A stretch of 64,000 nt of DNA from NCBI GenBank assembly GCA_019321725.1, contig CM033120.1, positions 4,805,341 through 4,869,340 on the forward strand, written 5' to 3'. Both the position numbers and the translations under genes were made by a program. Shown one piece after another: positions 1-13,000 of the stretch; the first letter of the stretch is position 1; every line of letters begins with the position of its first letter. Below the pieces are notes generated by a model. That model had not been told where the DNA came from and did no database searches. It worked only from the letters and a program-made list of their open reading frames with translations. This stretch comes from Paulownia fortunei. Its lineage: Eukaryota > Streptophyta > Magnoliopsida > Lamiales > Paulowniaceae.

Positions 1-3000
1 ATACAAAAATAAATAATGCGTATTGAATATTCCAAAAATTAATATATTTTAATTCCATAATATGTAATGAATATTTTAAAAGGAAATATATTTTTGTGCT
101 TCGATAGTATTTTGGTTGAAATATACAATTAATTTAACTTTAGAATATTGATCTACAATAAATAAATATTTCAAATTCAAAACTATAATTATTAAATATG
201 TTTAGCGCACTAAGATAACTTTTAAGTATTAATACAAAGTTGAAACATAACCTATAATTTGAGATGATTAGAAACAGGAGTACTTTGTCTTCATATTTAC
301 TATTGTTATTTGAGGCGAATTAATAAATTTAACAGATTTATTAATTTAAATATTTTTCTTCATTTAACTAAATTTAATGTAATAGTATATACTGAATTTT
401 ACTAGCACAATAACTAATAAAAATATAAATATTTAAAAAATTTAAAATCTAATGAATCGTAATAAAATTTAAAAATAAGAGTAAATAATATGTAATAAAT
501 ACTTTAAACAAAAATATATTTTAGTTGCTTAGAGAGTATTTTAATTTTCTTATAAAATTTAAAGTAATAACATATACTGAATTTTACTAGCCCAATAATC
601 AGAAATATAAATATCTACAAAAAATAAAATCTAATAAATTGCAATAAAAATTTAGAACAAAAATAAATAAAATATATTTCAATTCCTTAGATAGTATTAA
701 ATAGTTTTTATTTAGAATAACTAAAGTATATATTTTAATCTTAATAACAAAATTAAAAGCATTTCTCTATTTTTTGACATTTAATTTAAAAGTATATATG
801 GAATTCTTCCAGCACAAAATAAACAAATTAATAAAATTATAAATTAAATTTATTAAAAATTCAAGTATTTTAAAATATTTTAATTTGAAAAGTGTAACTT
901 TTAAAGGTTTTTCTATATTTTATTAAATTTAATTTAAAACTACATACTAAATCTTACAAGCACAAATTAGAAATATTTAAAAAATTTAAAATAAATAAAC
1001 AATTTATGTTCGACGTTTCAAACGTAAACTTATTTTAAATGATAGTATTAAATTGTTTCCATTTTGAATAAATAATGTTACTGTTTGAAAGTGTAATTAA
1101 AAGTTTTCTTTATTCTACGATATTCAATTTAAAAGTATATACTAAATTTTACTAGCACAATACTCCAAATATAAATATTTAAAAATTTAAAACCTTAATA
1201 AATGAAATCAATTAAAAAAAGAATAAATAATATGTCACAAATATTTTTAAATTATATATATTTTAGTTCCTTTGATAGTATTAAATAGTTTTTATTTAGA
1301 ATAACTAAACAATATACAAATATTCTAAATTTCTAAAATCTAAACAATATACAAATATTCCTTTGTGTCTTTTTGTTATTGGAATTGTTAAAGGCAAATT
1401 AATAGATTTAAATAATTTAATTATTGATATATTTTTATTATTCTATTAAACATAATATAAAAGTGTGTACTAAATTGTACTAGGAGAATAACTCAAAAAT
1501 AAAAAAATATTTAAAAATTCTAAAATAAATAAAAATGCGATAAAATCAAAAAATAAATAATATGTACTCAATATTTTAACACTAATCATATTTTAATTCC
1601 TTAGATAGCAGTAAACGATTTTTATTCAGGATAACTAAGGTGTCTAATTTAATTTTAAAAGTTGAATTAAAGGTTGGTTTTCTTTATTTTATGACATTTA
1701 ATTTAAAAGTATTTACAAAATATTACTAGCACAAGAACTCAAAAATATAAATTTTTGAGAAGTTACAAATCTAAAAAAATGATATTTAAACTCAATACAA
1801 AAATAAATAATGCGTATTGAATATTCCAAAAATTAATATATTTTAATTCCATAATATGTAATGAATATTTTAAAAGGAAATATATTTTTGTGTCCTTCGA
1901 TAGTATTTGGTTGAAATATACAACTAATTTAACTTTAGAATATTGATCTACAATAAATAAATATTTTAAATTCAAAACTATAATTACTAAATATGTTTAG
2001 CGCACTAAGATAACTTTTAAGTATTAATACAAAGTTGAAACATAACCTATAATTTGAGATGATTAGAAACAGGAGTACTTTGTCTTCATATTTACTATTG
2101 TTATTTGAGGCGAATTAATAAATTTAACAGATTTATTAATTTAAATATTTTTCTTCATTTAACTAAATTTAATGTAATAGTATATACTGAATTTTACTAG
2201 CACAATAACTAATAAATATAAATATTTAAAAAATTTAAAATCTAATGAATCGTAATAAAATTTAAAAATAAGAGTAAATAATATGTAATAAATACTTTAA
2301 ACAAAAATATATTTTAGTTGCTTAGAGAGTATTTTAATTTTCTTATAAAATTTAAAGTAATAACATATACTGAATTTTACTAGCCCAATAATCAGAAATA
2401 TAAATATCTACAAAAATTAAAATCTAATAAATTGCAATAAAAATTTAGAACAAAAATAAATAAAATATATTTCAATTCCTTAGATAGTAGTAAATAGTTT
2501 TTATTTAGAATAACTAAAGTATATATTCTTAATCTTAATAACAAAATTAAAAACATTTCTCTATTTTTTGACATTTAATTTAAAAGTATATATGGAATTC
2601 TTCCAGCACAAAATAAACAAATTAATAAAATTATAAATTAAATTTATTAAAAATTCAAGTATTTTAAAATATTTTAATTTGAAAAGTGTAACTTTTAAAG
2701 GTTTTTCTATATTTTATTAAATTTAATTTAAAACTACATACTAAATCTTACAAGCACAAATTAGAAATATTTAAAAAATTTAAAATAAATAAACAATTTA
2801 TGTTCGACGTTTCAAACGTAAACTTATTTTAAATGATAGTATTAAATTGTTTCCATTTTGAAAAAATAACGTTACTGTTTGAAAGTGTAATTAAAAGTTT
2901 TTCTTTATTCTACGATATTCAATTTAAAAGTATATACTAAATTTTACTAGCACAATACTCCAAATATAAATATTTAAAAATTTAAAATCTTAATAAATGA

Positions 3001-6000
3001 AATCAATTAAAAAAAGAAATAAATAATATGCCAAAAATTTTTAAATTATATATATTTTAGTTCCTTTGATAGTATTAAATAGTTTTTATTTAGAATAACT
3101 AAACAATATACAAATATTCCTTTGTGTCTTTTTGTTATTGGAATTGTTAAAGGCAAATTAATAGATTTAAATAATTTAATTATTGATATATTTTTATTAT
3201 TCTATTAAACATAATATAAAAGTGTGTACTAAATTGTACTAGGAGAATAACACAAAAATAAAAAAATATTTAAAAATTCTAAAATAAATAAAAATACGAT
3301 AAAATCAAAAAATAAATAATATGTACTCAATATTTTAACACTAATATATTTTAATTCCTTAGATAGCAGTAAACGATTTTTATTCAGGATAACTAAGGTG
3401 TCTAATTTAATTTTAAAAGTTGAATTAAAGGTTTTCTTTATTTTATGACATTTAATTTAAATGTATTTACAAAATATTACTAGCACAAGAACTCAAAAAT
3501 ATAAATTTTTGAGAAGTTACAAATCTAAAAAAATGATATTTAAACTCAATACAAAAATAAATAATGCGTATTGAATATTCCAAAAATTAATATATTTTAA
3601 TTCCATAATATGTAATGAATATTTTAAAAGGAAATATATTTTTGTGTCCTTCGATAGTATTTGGTTGAAATATACAACTAATTTAACTTTAGAATATTGA
3701 TCTACAATAAATAAATATTTTAAATTCAAAACTATAATTACTAAATATGTTTAGCGCACTAAGATAACGTTTAAGTATTAATACAAAGTTGAAACATAAC
3801 CTATAATTTGAGATGATTAGAAACAGGAGTACTTTGTCTTCATATTTACTATTGTTATTTGAGGCGAATTAATAAATTTAACAGATTTATTAATTTAAAT
3901 ATTTTTCTTCAATTAACTAAATTTAATGTAATAGTATATACTGAATTTTACTAGCACAATAACTAATAAATATAAATATTTAAAAAATTTAAAATCTAAT
4001 GAATCATAATAAAATTTAAAAATAAGAGTAAATAATATGTAATAAATACTTTAAACAAAAATATATTTTAGTTGCTTAGAGAGTATGTTAATTTTCTTAT
4101 AAAATTTAAAGTAATAACATATACTGAATTTTACTAGCCCAATAATCAGAAATATAAATATCTGCAAATATTAAAATCTAATAAATTGCAAAAAAATTTA
4201 TAACAAATATAAAAAAAATATATTTCAATTCCTTAGATAGTAGTAAATAGTTTTTATTTAGAATAACTAAAGTATATATTCTAATCTTAATAACAAAATT
4301 AAAAACATTTCTCTATTTTTTGACATTTAATTTAAAAGTATATATGGAATTCTTCCAGCACAAAATAAACAAATTAATAAAATTATAAATTAAATTTATT
4401 AAAAATTCAAGTATTTTAAAATATTTTAATTTGAAAAGTGTAACTTTTAAAGGTTTTTCTATATTTTATTAAATTTAATTTAAAACTACATACAAAATCT
4501 TACAAGCACAAATTAGAAATATTTAAAAAATTTTAAAACAAATAAACAATTTATGTTCGACGTTTCAAACGTAAACTTATTTTAAATGATAGTATTAAAT
4601 TGTTTCCATTTTGAAAAATAACGTTATATGTTTGAAAGTGTAATTAAAATTTTTCTTTATTCTACGATATTCAATTTAAAAGTATATACTAAATTTTTTA
4701 CTCACAATACTCCAAATATAAATATTTAAAAATTTTAAAACCTTAATAAATGAAATCAATTAAAAAAAGAAATAAATAATATGCCACAAATATTTTTAAA
4801 TTATATATATTTTAGTTCCTTTGATAGTATTAAATAGTTTTTATTTAGAATAACTAAACAATATACAAATATTCCTTTGTGTCTTTTTGTTATTGGAATT
4901 GTTAAAGGTAAATTAATAGATTTAAATAATTTAATTATTGATATATTTTTATTATTCTATTAGACATAATATAAAAGTGTGTACTAAATTGTACTAGGAG
5001 AATAACTCAAAAATAAAAAAATATTTAAAAATTCTAAAATAAATAAAAATACGATAAAATCAAAAAATAAATAATATGTACTCAATATTTTAACACTAAT
5101 TATATTTTAATTCCTTAGATAGCAGTAAACGATTTTTATTCAGGATAACTAAGGTGTCTAATTTAATTTTAAAAGTTGAATTAAAGGTTTTCTTTATTTT
5201 ATGACATTTAATTTAAAAGTATTTACAAAATATTACTAGCACAAGAACTCAAAAATATAAATTTTTGAGAAGTTACAAATCTAAAAAAATGATATTTAAA
5301 CTCAATACAAAAATAAATAATGCGTATTGAATATTCCAAAAATTAATATATTTTAATTCCATAATATGTAATGAATATTTTAAAAGGAATATATTTTTGT
5401 GTCCTTCGATAGTATTTGGTTGAAATATACAACTAATTTAACTTTAGAATATTGATCTACAATAAATAAATATTTTAAATTCAAAACTATAATTACTAAA
5501 TATGTTTAGCGCACTAAGATAACGTTTAAGTATTAATACAAAGTTGAAACATAACCTATAATTTGAGATGATTAGAAACAGGAGTACTTTGTCTTCATAT
5601 TTACTATTGTTATTTGAGGCGAGTTAATAAATTTATCAGATTTATTAATTTAAATATTTTTCTTCATTTAACTAAATTTAATGTAATAGTATATACTGAA
5701 TTTTACTAGCACAATAACTAATAAATATAAATATTTAAAAAATTTAAAATCTAATGAATCATAATAAAATTTAAAAATAAGAGTAAATAATATGTAATAA
5801 ATACTTTAAACAAAAATATATTTTAGTTGCTTAGAGAGTATTTTAATTTTCTTATAAAATTTAAAGTAATAACATATACTGAATTTTACTAGCCCAATAA
5901 TCAGAAATATAAATATCTACAAAAATTAAAATCTAATAAATTGCAACTAAAATTTAGAACAAAAATAAATAAAATATATTTCAATTCCTTAGATAGTAGT

Positions 6001-6141
6001 AAATAGTTTTTATTTAGAATAACTAAAGTATATATTCTAATCTTAATAACAAAATTAAAAACATTTCTCTATTTTTTGACATTTAATTTAAAAGTATATA
6101 TGGAATTCTTCCAGCACAAAATAAACAAATTAATAAAATTA
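1..6141. repeat. Satellite array block 1: units 1-3 and first part of unit 4 (about 1.75-1.79 kb unit)
   Basis: The block consists of head-to-tail, very AT-rich repeats. Using the recurring start 'atacaaaaataaataatgcg', unit boundaries are 1-1794, 1795-3548, 3549-5304 and 5305 onward. Units 2-4 are about 30 bp shorter than the others because they lack a 35-bp internal duplication that unit 1 carries near 1325-1365. Every unit holds one EcoRI site (ggaattctt, about 800 bp into the unit) and one palindromic ACGTTT-C-AAACGT box (1013-1025 in unit 1). Inside each unit an anchor resembling actagcac recurs (401, 586, 808, 956, 1151, 1479, 1725, plus a weak one near 203), marking older sub-monomers. 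No gene is supported here. Short reading frames recurring in each unit simply follow the repeat. This is likely centromeric, pericentromeric or knob-type satellite; the chromosomal location is inference. Confidence 0.95.
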
Positions 6142-6445
6142 GGGAAAAATACTTTCCTACATTTAATATTAATAAAATGATCCGGGATGTTTGTGCCGAT
6201 TTCTTATTTACATATTCAAATTATAGTTTAACTAAATTTTTTTATACTTTGATCTGTATAATTTCAAAAGAACACCTATTTTTTTAAGAGAGGAAGAATA
6301 CATTTCTATTTTTAATTTTATTTATGTTTAAAAATTTGAAAAACTACTGAGGGTGTTGGTATTGATTTCATATTTATATATTTAAATTGTAATTTAACTA
6401 ATATTTTCCTTTTAAATGTATACTCTTTAAAAGACATTTTTGGTT
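6142..6445. repeat. AT-rich insert segment made of two diverged copies of a ~160-bp sequence
   Basis: This is the left part of the foreign DNA that breaks satellite unit 4. It does not match the satellite. Two degenerate copies lie in direct orientation, roughly 6146-6300 and 6296-6445. Each starts with a block like 'aatac-ttcctac-tttaat', continues with 'gatttc-tatttacatattcaaattatagtttaacta', and ends in an A/T-rich tail. The source is unknown. It may be intronic or intergenic DNA carried along with the GC-rich gene piece, or a separate small repeat. No terminal inverted repeats or clean target-site duplication could be recognised. Confidence 0.6.
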
Positions 6446-6763
6446 GAGGATCCCGATGACGGGGCTGAAGTTGAGATTGGGGTCTGCGGCGGGGCACCGT
6501 GGAACTGTAGCGAAAGCATCGATCTGGCTGGGCAAGAGGAGCGGCACCCCAGTAGACTGACCGTTGGCGGAGCCACTGAGCTCCTTAGAAAGAGCGATGA
6601 GGACGGGGATCCAAAGATAATTCAGCATGTTGGAAGAGGAGGCAGCGGCCGCGATGGAGGAGGGGAGGGAAAGCGGTGGGAGAGAGGAGGAGGAGGAGGT
6701 GGAAGCGTGCGAGTTAGTGGCAGTTGAGGCAGAGGGAGGAGGCAGAGGAGGAGTTGGCGCCAT
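6446..6763 (-). pseudogene. Captured 5' exon fragment of an unidentified host gene (Pro/Ser-rich N-terminus)
   Basis: This stretch is strikingly GC-rich against its surroundings. An open frame starts at the ATG ending at 6763 and stays open for about 105 codons to the GC/AT composition break near 6446. The frame continues into AT-rich sequence to 6398, but that tail looks like read-through. Visible features are a start of MAPTPPLPPP, a Ser-rich run, an Ala/Ser patch, and a hydrophobic stretch (MLNYLWIPVLIALSK, about residues 46-60) that could be a membrane segment or buried helix. No splice donor is evident at the edge. I do not recognise the family. The fragment lies head-to-head with a PPR-like fragment starting at 6884, 120 bp away, so the insert appears to be a copied promoter region with both first exons. 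The opposite-strand frame 6440-6727 is a shadow. Confidence 0.5.
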
Positions 6764-6883
6764 TGGTGGTGGTGGTGGTGGTGGGGAGAAGGAGAAATGT
6801 TAATTGGGGAACAGAAGTGGTATTGACATGGAAAGAATAGTGACTGAATCTCATCTTGATCACATGTGAATTGGGAATTGCGG
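6764..6883. promoter_or_regulatory. Captured bidirectional promoter / 5' UTR interval
   Basis: Only 120 bp separate the two divergent start codons (minus strand ending at 6763, plus strand at 6884). The interval begins with a GGT repeat (6764-6781). It is purine-rich on the plus strand and so CT-rich in the sense of the minus-strand gene, as is common for plant 5' UTRs. No convincing TATA box was found. The promoter role is inferred purely from the head-to-head arrangement. Confidence 0.4.
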
Positions 6884-7042
6884 ATGATTTCCCGCCAGAT
6901 TCAAACGCTGTTCCAACTGTCAAAAACCTCCACGGAAAACCTCCAACTTCTCCAGTGTTTACTCCTCAAAACATCCCTTGACCACCATGAATACTTCTTC
7001 TCTCAGCTCATGCTCTCCGCCGTCTCGGCCTCCCTCCACCGT
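6884..7042 (+). pseudogene. N-terminal fragment of a probable pentatricopeptide repeat (PPR) protein gene
   Basis: From the ATG at 6884 a GC-rich frame runs 53 codons, beginning MISRQIQTLFQLSK and ending exactly where satellite sequence resumes. The segment LQLLQCLLLKTSLDHHEYFFSQLML has the look of the N-terminal region of plant organellar PPR proteins. There a leader is followed by a helical repeat of the type 'L-xx-h-L-xx-LLKT-xLD-xxxFF-xxL', which precedes the repeat array. A real PPR protein would be several hundred residues, so only the first tenth or so is present. It cannot make a functional product. The PPR call is by pattern only and needs a database search; another alpha-helical leader is possible. 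Confidence 0.5.
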
Positions 7043-10000
7043 TAATAAAAATTCAAGTATTTTAAAATATTTTAATTTGAAAAGTGTAACTTTTAAAGGT
7101 TTTTCTATATTTTATTAAATTTAATTTAAAACTACATACAAAATCTTACAAGCACAAATTAGAAATATTTAAAAAATTTAAAATAAATAAACAATTTATG
7201 TTCGACGTTTCAAACGTAAACTTATTTTAAATGATAGTATTAAATTGTTTCCATTTTGAAAAAATACGTTATTATTTTGAAAGTATAATTAAAAGTTTTC
7301 TTTATTTACGATATTCAATTTAAAAGTATATTACTAAATTTTACTAGCACAATACTCCAATATAAATATTTAAAAATTTTAAAACTTAATAAATGAAATC
7401 AATTAAAAAAAGAAATAAATAAAATATGCCACACAATATTTTTAAATTATATATATTTTAGTTCCTTTGATAGTATTAATAGTTTTAATTAAGAATAACT
7501 AAACAATATACAAATATTCCTTTGTGTCTTTTTGTTATTGGAATTGTTAAAGGTAAATTAATAGATTTAATAATTTATTATTGGTATATTTTATTATTCT
7601 ATTAGACATAATATAAAAGTGTGTACTAAATTGTACTAGAGAGAATAACTCAAAAATAAAAAAATATTTAAAAATTCTAAAATAAATAAAAATACGATAA
7701 AATCAAAAAATAAATAATATGTACTCAATATTTTAACACTAATTATATTTTAATTCCTTAGATAGCAGTAAACGATTTTTATTCAGGATAACTAAGGTGT
7801 CTAATTTAATTTTAAAAGTATAATTAAAGGTTTTCTTTATTTTTGACATTTATTTAAAAGTATTACAAAATATTACTAGCACAAGAACTCAAAAATATAA
7901 ATTTTTGAGAAGTTACAAATCTAAAAAAATGATATTTAAACTCAATACAAAAATAAATAATGCGTATTGAATATTCCAAAAATTAATATATTTTAATTCC
8001 ATAATATGTAATGAATATTTTAAAAGGAAATATATTTTTGTGTCCTTCGATAGTATTTGGTTGAAATATACAACTAATTTAACTTTAGAATATTGATCTA
8101 CAATAAATAAATATTTTAAATTCAAAACTATAATTACTAAATATGTTTAGCGCACTAAGATAACTTTTAAGTTTTAATACAAAGTTGAAACATAACCTAT
8201 AATTTGAGATGATTAGAAACAGGAGTACTTTGTCTTCATATTTACTATTGTTATTTGAGGCGAATTAATAAATTTAACAGATTTATTAATTTAAATATTT
8301 TTCTTCATTTAACTAAATTTAATATAATAGTATATACTGAATTTTACTAGCACAATAACTAATAAATATAATATTTAAAAATTTAAAATCTAATGAATCG
8401 TAATAAAATTTAAAAATAAGAGTAAATAATATGTAATAAATACTTTAAACAAAAATATATTTTAGTTGCTTAGAGAGTATTTTAATTTTCTTATAAAATT
8501 TAAAGTAATAACATATACTGAATTTTACTAGCCCAATAATCAGAAATATAAATATCTACAAAAATAAAATCTAATAAATTGCAATAAAAATTTAGAACAA
8601 AAATAAATAAAATATATTTCAATTCCTTAGATAGTATTAAATAGTTTTTATTTAGAATAACTAAAGTATATATTTTAATCTTAATAACAAAATTAAAAAC
8701 ATTTCTCTATTTTTGACATTTAATTTAAAAGTATATATGGAATTCTTCCAGCACAAAATAAACAAATTAATAAAATTATAAATTAAATTTATTAAAAATT
8801 CAAGTATTTTTAAATATTTTAATTTGAAAAGTGTAACTTTTAAAGGTTTTTCTATATTTTATTAAATTTAATTTAAAACTACATACTAAATCTTGCAAGC
8901 ACAAATTAGAAATATTAAAAAAATTTAAAATAAATAAACAATTTTGTTCGACGTTTCAAACGTAAACTTGTATTAAATGATAGTATTAAATTGTTTCCAT
9001 TTTGAATAAATAACGTTACTGTTTGAAAGTGTAATTAAAAGTTTTCTTTATTCTACGATACTTCAATTTAAAAGTATATACTAAATTTTACTAGCACAAT
9101 ACTCCAAATATAAATATTTAAAAATTTTAAAACCTTAATAAATGAAATCAATTAAAAAACGAAATAAATAATATGTCACAAATATTTTTAAATTATATAT
9201 ATTTTAGTTCCTTTGATAGTATTAAATAGTTTTTATTTAGAATAACTAAACAATATACAAATATTCTAAATTTCTAAAATCTAAACAATATACAAATATT
9301 CCTTTGTGTCTTTTTGTTATTGGAATTGTTAAAGGCAAATTAATAGATTAAATAATAATTATTGATATATTTTTATTATTCTATTAAACATAATATAAAA
9401 GTGTGTACTAAATTGTACTAGGAGAATAACTCAAAAATAAAAAAATATTTAAAAATTCTAAAATAAATAAAAACGATAAAATCAAAAAATAAATAATATG
9501 TACTCAATATTTTAACACTAATCATATTTTAATTCCTTAGATAGCAGTAAACGATTTTTATTCAGGATAACTAAGGTGTCTAATTTAATTTTAAAAGTTG
9601 AATTAAAGGTTTTCTTTATTTTATGACATTTAATTTAAAAGTATTTACAAAATATTACTAGCACAAGAACTAAAAAATATAAATTTTTGAGAAGTTAGAA
9701 ATCTAAAAAAATGATATTTAAACTCAATACAAAAATAAATAATGCGTATTGAATATTCCAAAAATTAATATATTTTAATTCCATAATATGTAATGAATAT
9801 TTTAAAAGGAAATATTTTTGTGTCCTTCGATAGTATTTGTTGAAATATACAACTAATTTAACTTTAGAATATTGATCTACAATAAATAAATATTTTAAAT
9901 TCAAAACTATAATTACTAAATATGTTTAGCGCACTAAGATAACTTTTAAGTATTATACAAAGTTGAAACATAACCTATAATTTGAGATGATTAGAAACAG

Positions 10001-13000
10001 GAGTACTTTGTCTTCATATTTACTATTGTTATTTGAGGCGAATTAATAAATTTAACAGATTTATTAATTTAAATATTTTTCTTCATTTAACTAAATTTAA
10101 TGTAATAGTATATACTGAATTTTACTAGCACAATAACTAATAAATATAAATATTTAAAAAATTTAAAATCTAATGAATCGTATAAAATATAAAAATAAGA
10201 GTAAATAATATGTAATAAATACTTTAAACAAAAATATATTTTAGTTGCTTAGAGAGTATTTTAATTTTCTTATAAAATTTAAAATAATAACATATACTGA
10301 ATTTTACTAGCCCAATAATCAGAAATATAAATATCTACAAAAATTAAAATCTAATAAATTGCAATAAAAATTTAGAACAAAAAATAATAAATATATTTCA
10401 ATTCCTTATATATAGTAGTAAATAGTTTTTATTTAGAATAACTAAAGTATATATTTTAATCTTAATAACAAAATTAAAAACATTTCTCTATTTTTGACAT
10501 TTAATTTAAAAGTATATATGGAATTCTTCCAGCACAAAATAAACAAATTAATAATAATTATAAATTAAATTTATTAAAAATTCAAATATTTTAAAATATT
10601 TTAATTTGAAAAGTGTAACTTTTAAAGGTTTTTCTATATTTTATTAATTTAATTTAAAACTACATACTAAATCTTACAAGCACAAATTAGAAATATTTAA
10701 AAAAGTTAAAATAAATAAACAATTTATGTTCGACGTTTCAAACGTAAACTTATTTTAATGATAGTATTAAATTGTTTCCATTTTGAAAAAATAACGTTAC
10801 TGTTTGAAAGTGTAATTAAAAGTTTTCTTTATTCTACGATATTCAATTTAAAAGTATATACTAAATTTTACTAGCACAATACTCCAAATATAAATATTTA
10901 AAAATTTTAAAACCTTAATAAATGAAATCAATTAATAAAAGAAATAAATAATATGCCACAAATATTTTTAAATTTATATATTTTAGTTCCTTTGATAGTA
11001 TTAAATAGTTTTTATTTAGAATAACTAAACAATATACAAATATTCTAAATTTCTAAAATCTAAAAAATATACAATATTCCTTTGTGTCTTTTTGTTATTG
11101 GAATTGTTAAAGGCAAATTAATAGATTTAAATAATTTAATTATTGATATATTTTTATTATTCTATTAAACATAATATAAAAGTGTGTACTAAATTGTACT
11201 AGGAGAATAACTCAAAAATAAAAAAAATATTTAAAAATTCTAAAATAAATAAAAATACGATAAAATCAAAAAATAAATAATATGTACTCAATATTTTAAC
11301 ACTAATCATATTTTAATTCCTTAGATAGCAGTAAACGATTTTTATTCAGGATAACTAAGGTGTCTAATTTAATTTTAAAAGTTGAATTAAAGGTTTTCTT
11401 TATTTTATGACATTTAATTTAAAAGTATTTACAAAATATTACTAGCACAAGAACTCAAAAATATAAATTTTTGAGAAGTTACAAATCTAAAAAAATGATA
11501 TTTAAACTCAATACAAAAATAAATAATACGTATTGAATATTCCAAAAATTAATATATTTTAATTCCATAATATGTAATGAATATTTTAAAAGGAAATATA
11601 TTTTTGTGTCCTTCGATAGTATTTGGTTGAAATATACAACTAATTTAACTTTAGAATATTGATCTACAATAAATAAATATTTTAAATTCAAAACTATAAT
11701 TGCTAAATATGTTTAGCGCACTAAGATAACTTTTAAGTATTAATACAAAGTTGAAACATAACCTATAATTTGAGATGATTAGAAACAGGAGTACTTCGTC
11801 TTCATATTTACTATTGTTATTTGAGGCGAATTAATAAATTTAACAGATTTATTAATTTAAATATTTTTCTTCATTTAACTAAATTTAATGTAATAGTATA
11901 TACTGAATTTTTTACTAGCACAATAACTAATAAATATAAATATTTAAAAATTTAAAATCTAATGAATTGTAATAAAATTTAAAAATAATAGTAAATAATA
12001 TGTAATAAATACTTTAAACAAAAATATATTTTAGTTCCTTAGAGAGTATTTTAATTTTCTTATAAAATTTAAAGTAATAACATATACTGAATTTTACTAG
12101 CCAATAATCAGAAATATAAATATCTAAAAAAATTAAAATCTAATAAATTGCAATAAAAATTTAGAACAAAAATAAATAAAATATATTTCAATTCCTTAGA
12201 TAGTATTAAATAGTTTTTATTTAGAATAACTAAAGTATATATTTTAATTTTAATAACAAAATTAAAAACATTTCTCTATTTTTTGACATTTAATTTAAAA
12301 GTATATGGAATTCTTCCAGCACACAAAATAAACAAATTAATAAAATTATAAATTAAATATATTAAAAATTCAAGTATTTTAAAATATTTTAATTTGAAAA
12401 GTGTAACTTTTAAAGGTTTTTCTATATTTTATTAAATTTAATTTAAAACTACATACTAAATCTTACAAGCACAAATTAGAAATATTTAAAAAATTTAAAA
12501 TAAATAAACAATTTATGTTCGACGTTTCAAACGTAAACTTATTTTAACTAATAGTATTAAATTGTTTCCATTTTGAAAAAATAACGTTACTGTTTGAAAG
12601 TGTAATTAAAATTTTCTTTATTCTACGATATTCAATTAAAAGTATATACTAAATTTTACTAGCACAATACTCCAAATATAAATATTTAAAAATTTTAAAA
12701 CCTTAATAAATGAAATCAATTAAAAAAAGAAATAAATAATATGCCACAAATATTTTTAAATTATATATATTTTAGTTCCTTTGATAGTATTAATAGTTTT
12801 TATTTAGAATAACTAAACAATATACAAATATTCTAAATTCTAAAATCTAAACAACAATACAAATATTCCTTTGTGTCTTTTTGTTATGGAATTGTTAAAG
12901 GCAAATTAATAGATTTAAATAATTTAATTATTGATATTTTTTATTATTCTATTAAACATAATATAAAAGTGTGTACTAAATTGTACTAGGAGAATAACTC

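Noticed and set aside
1011..1028. CENP-B-box-like site in the satellite
   Set aside because: The motif starts TTCG, but the required downstream A-nn-CGGG positions are not present.
1763..1975. A 70-residue minus-strand frame (MNLKYLFIVDQYSK...) repeated in most satellite units, also at 3517, 7913, 11479, 13263 and 15047
   Set aside because: Its conservation tracks the satellite itself. The copy in unit 4 is broken by a one-base deletion and units 9, 10 and 12 lack it, composition is extreme AT, and there is no promoter or gene context.
6440..6727. Plus-strand 95-residue Gly/Glu-rich frame in the GC-rich insert
   Set aside because: It is the reverse shadow of the better-supported minus-strand Pro/Ser-rich exon. 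Gly/Glu richness is simply the complement of Pro/Ser codons.
6139..7042. Helitron as the vehicle of the captured gene pieces
   Set aside because: A CTAA-like word can be read on the minus strand at 6139-6142, but it overlaps normal satellite sequence. No matching TC start, terminal hairpin or A/T insertion context exists at the other edge.
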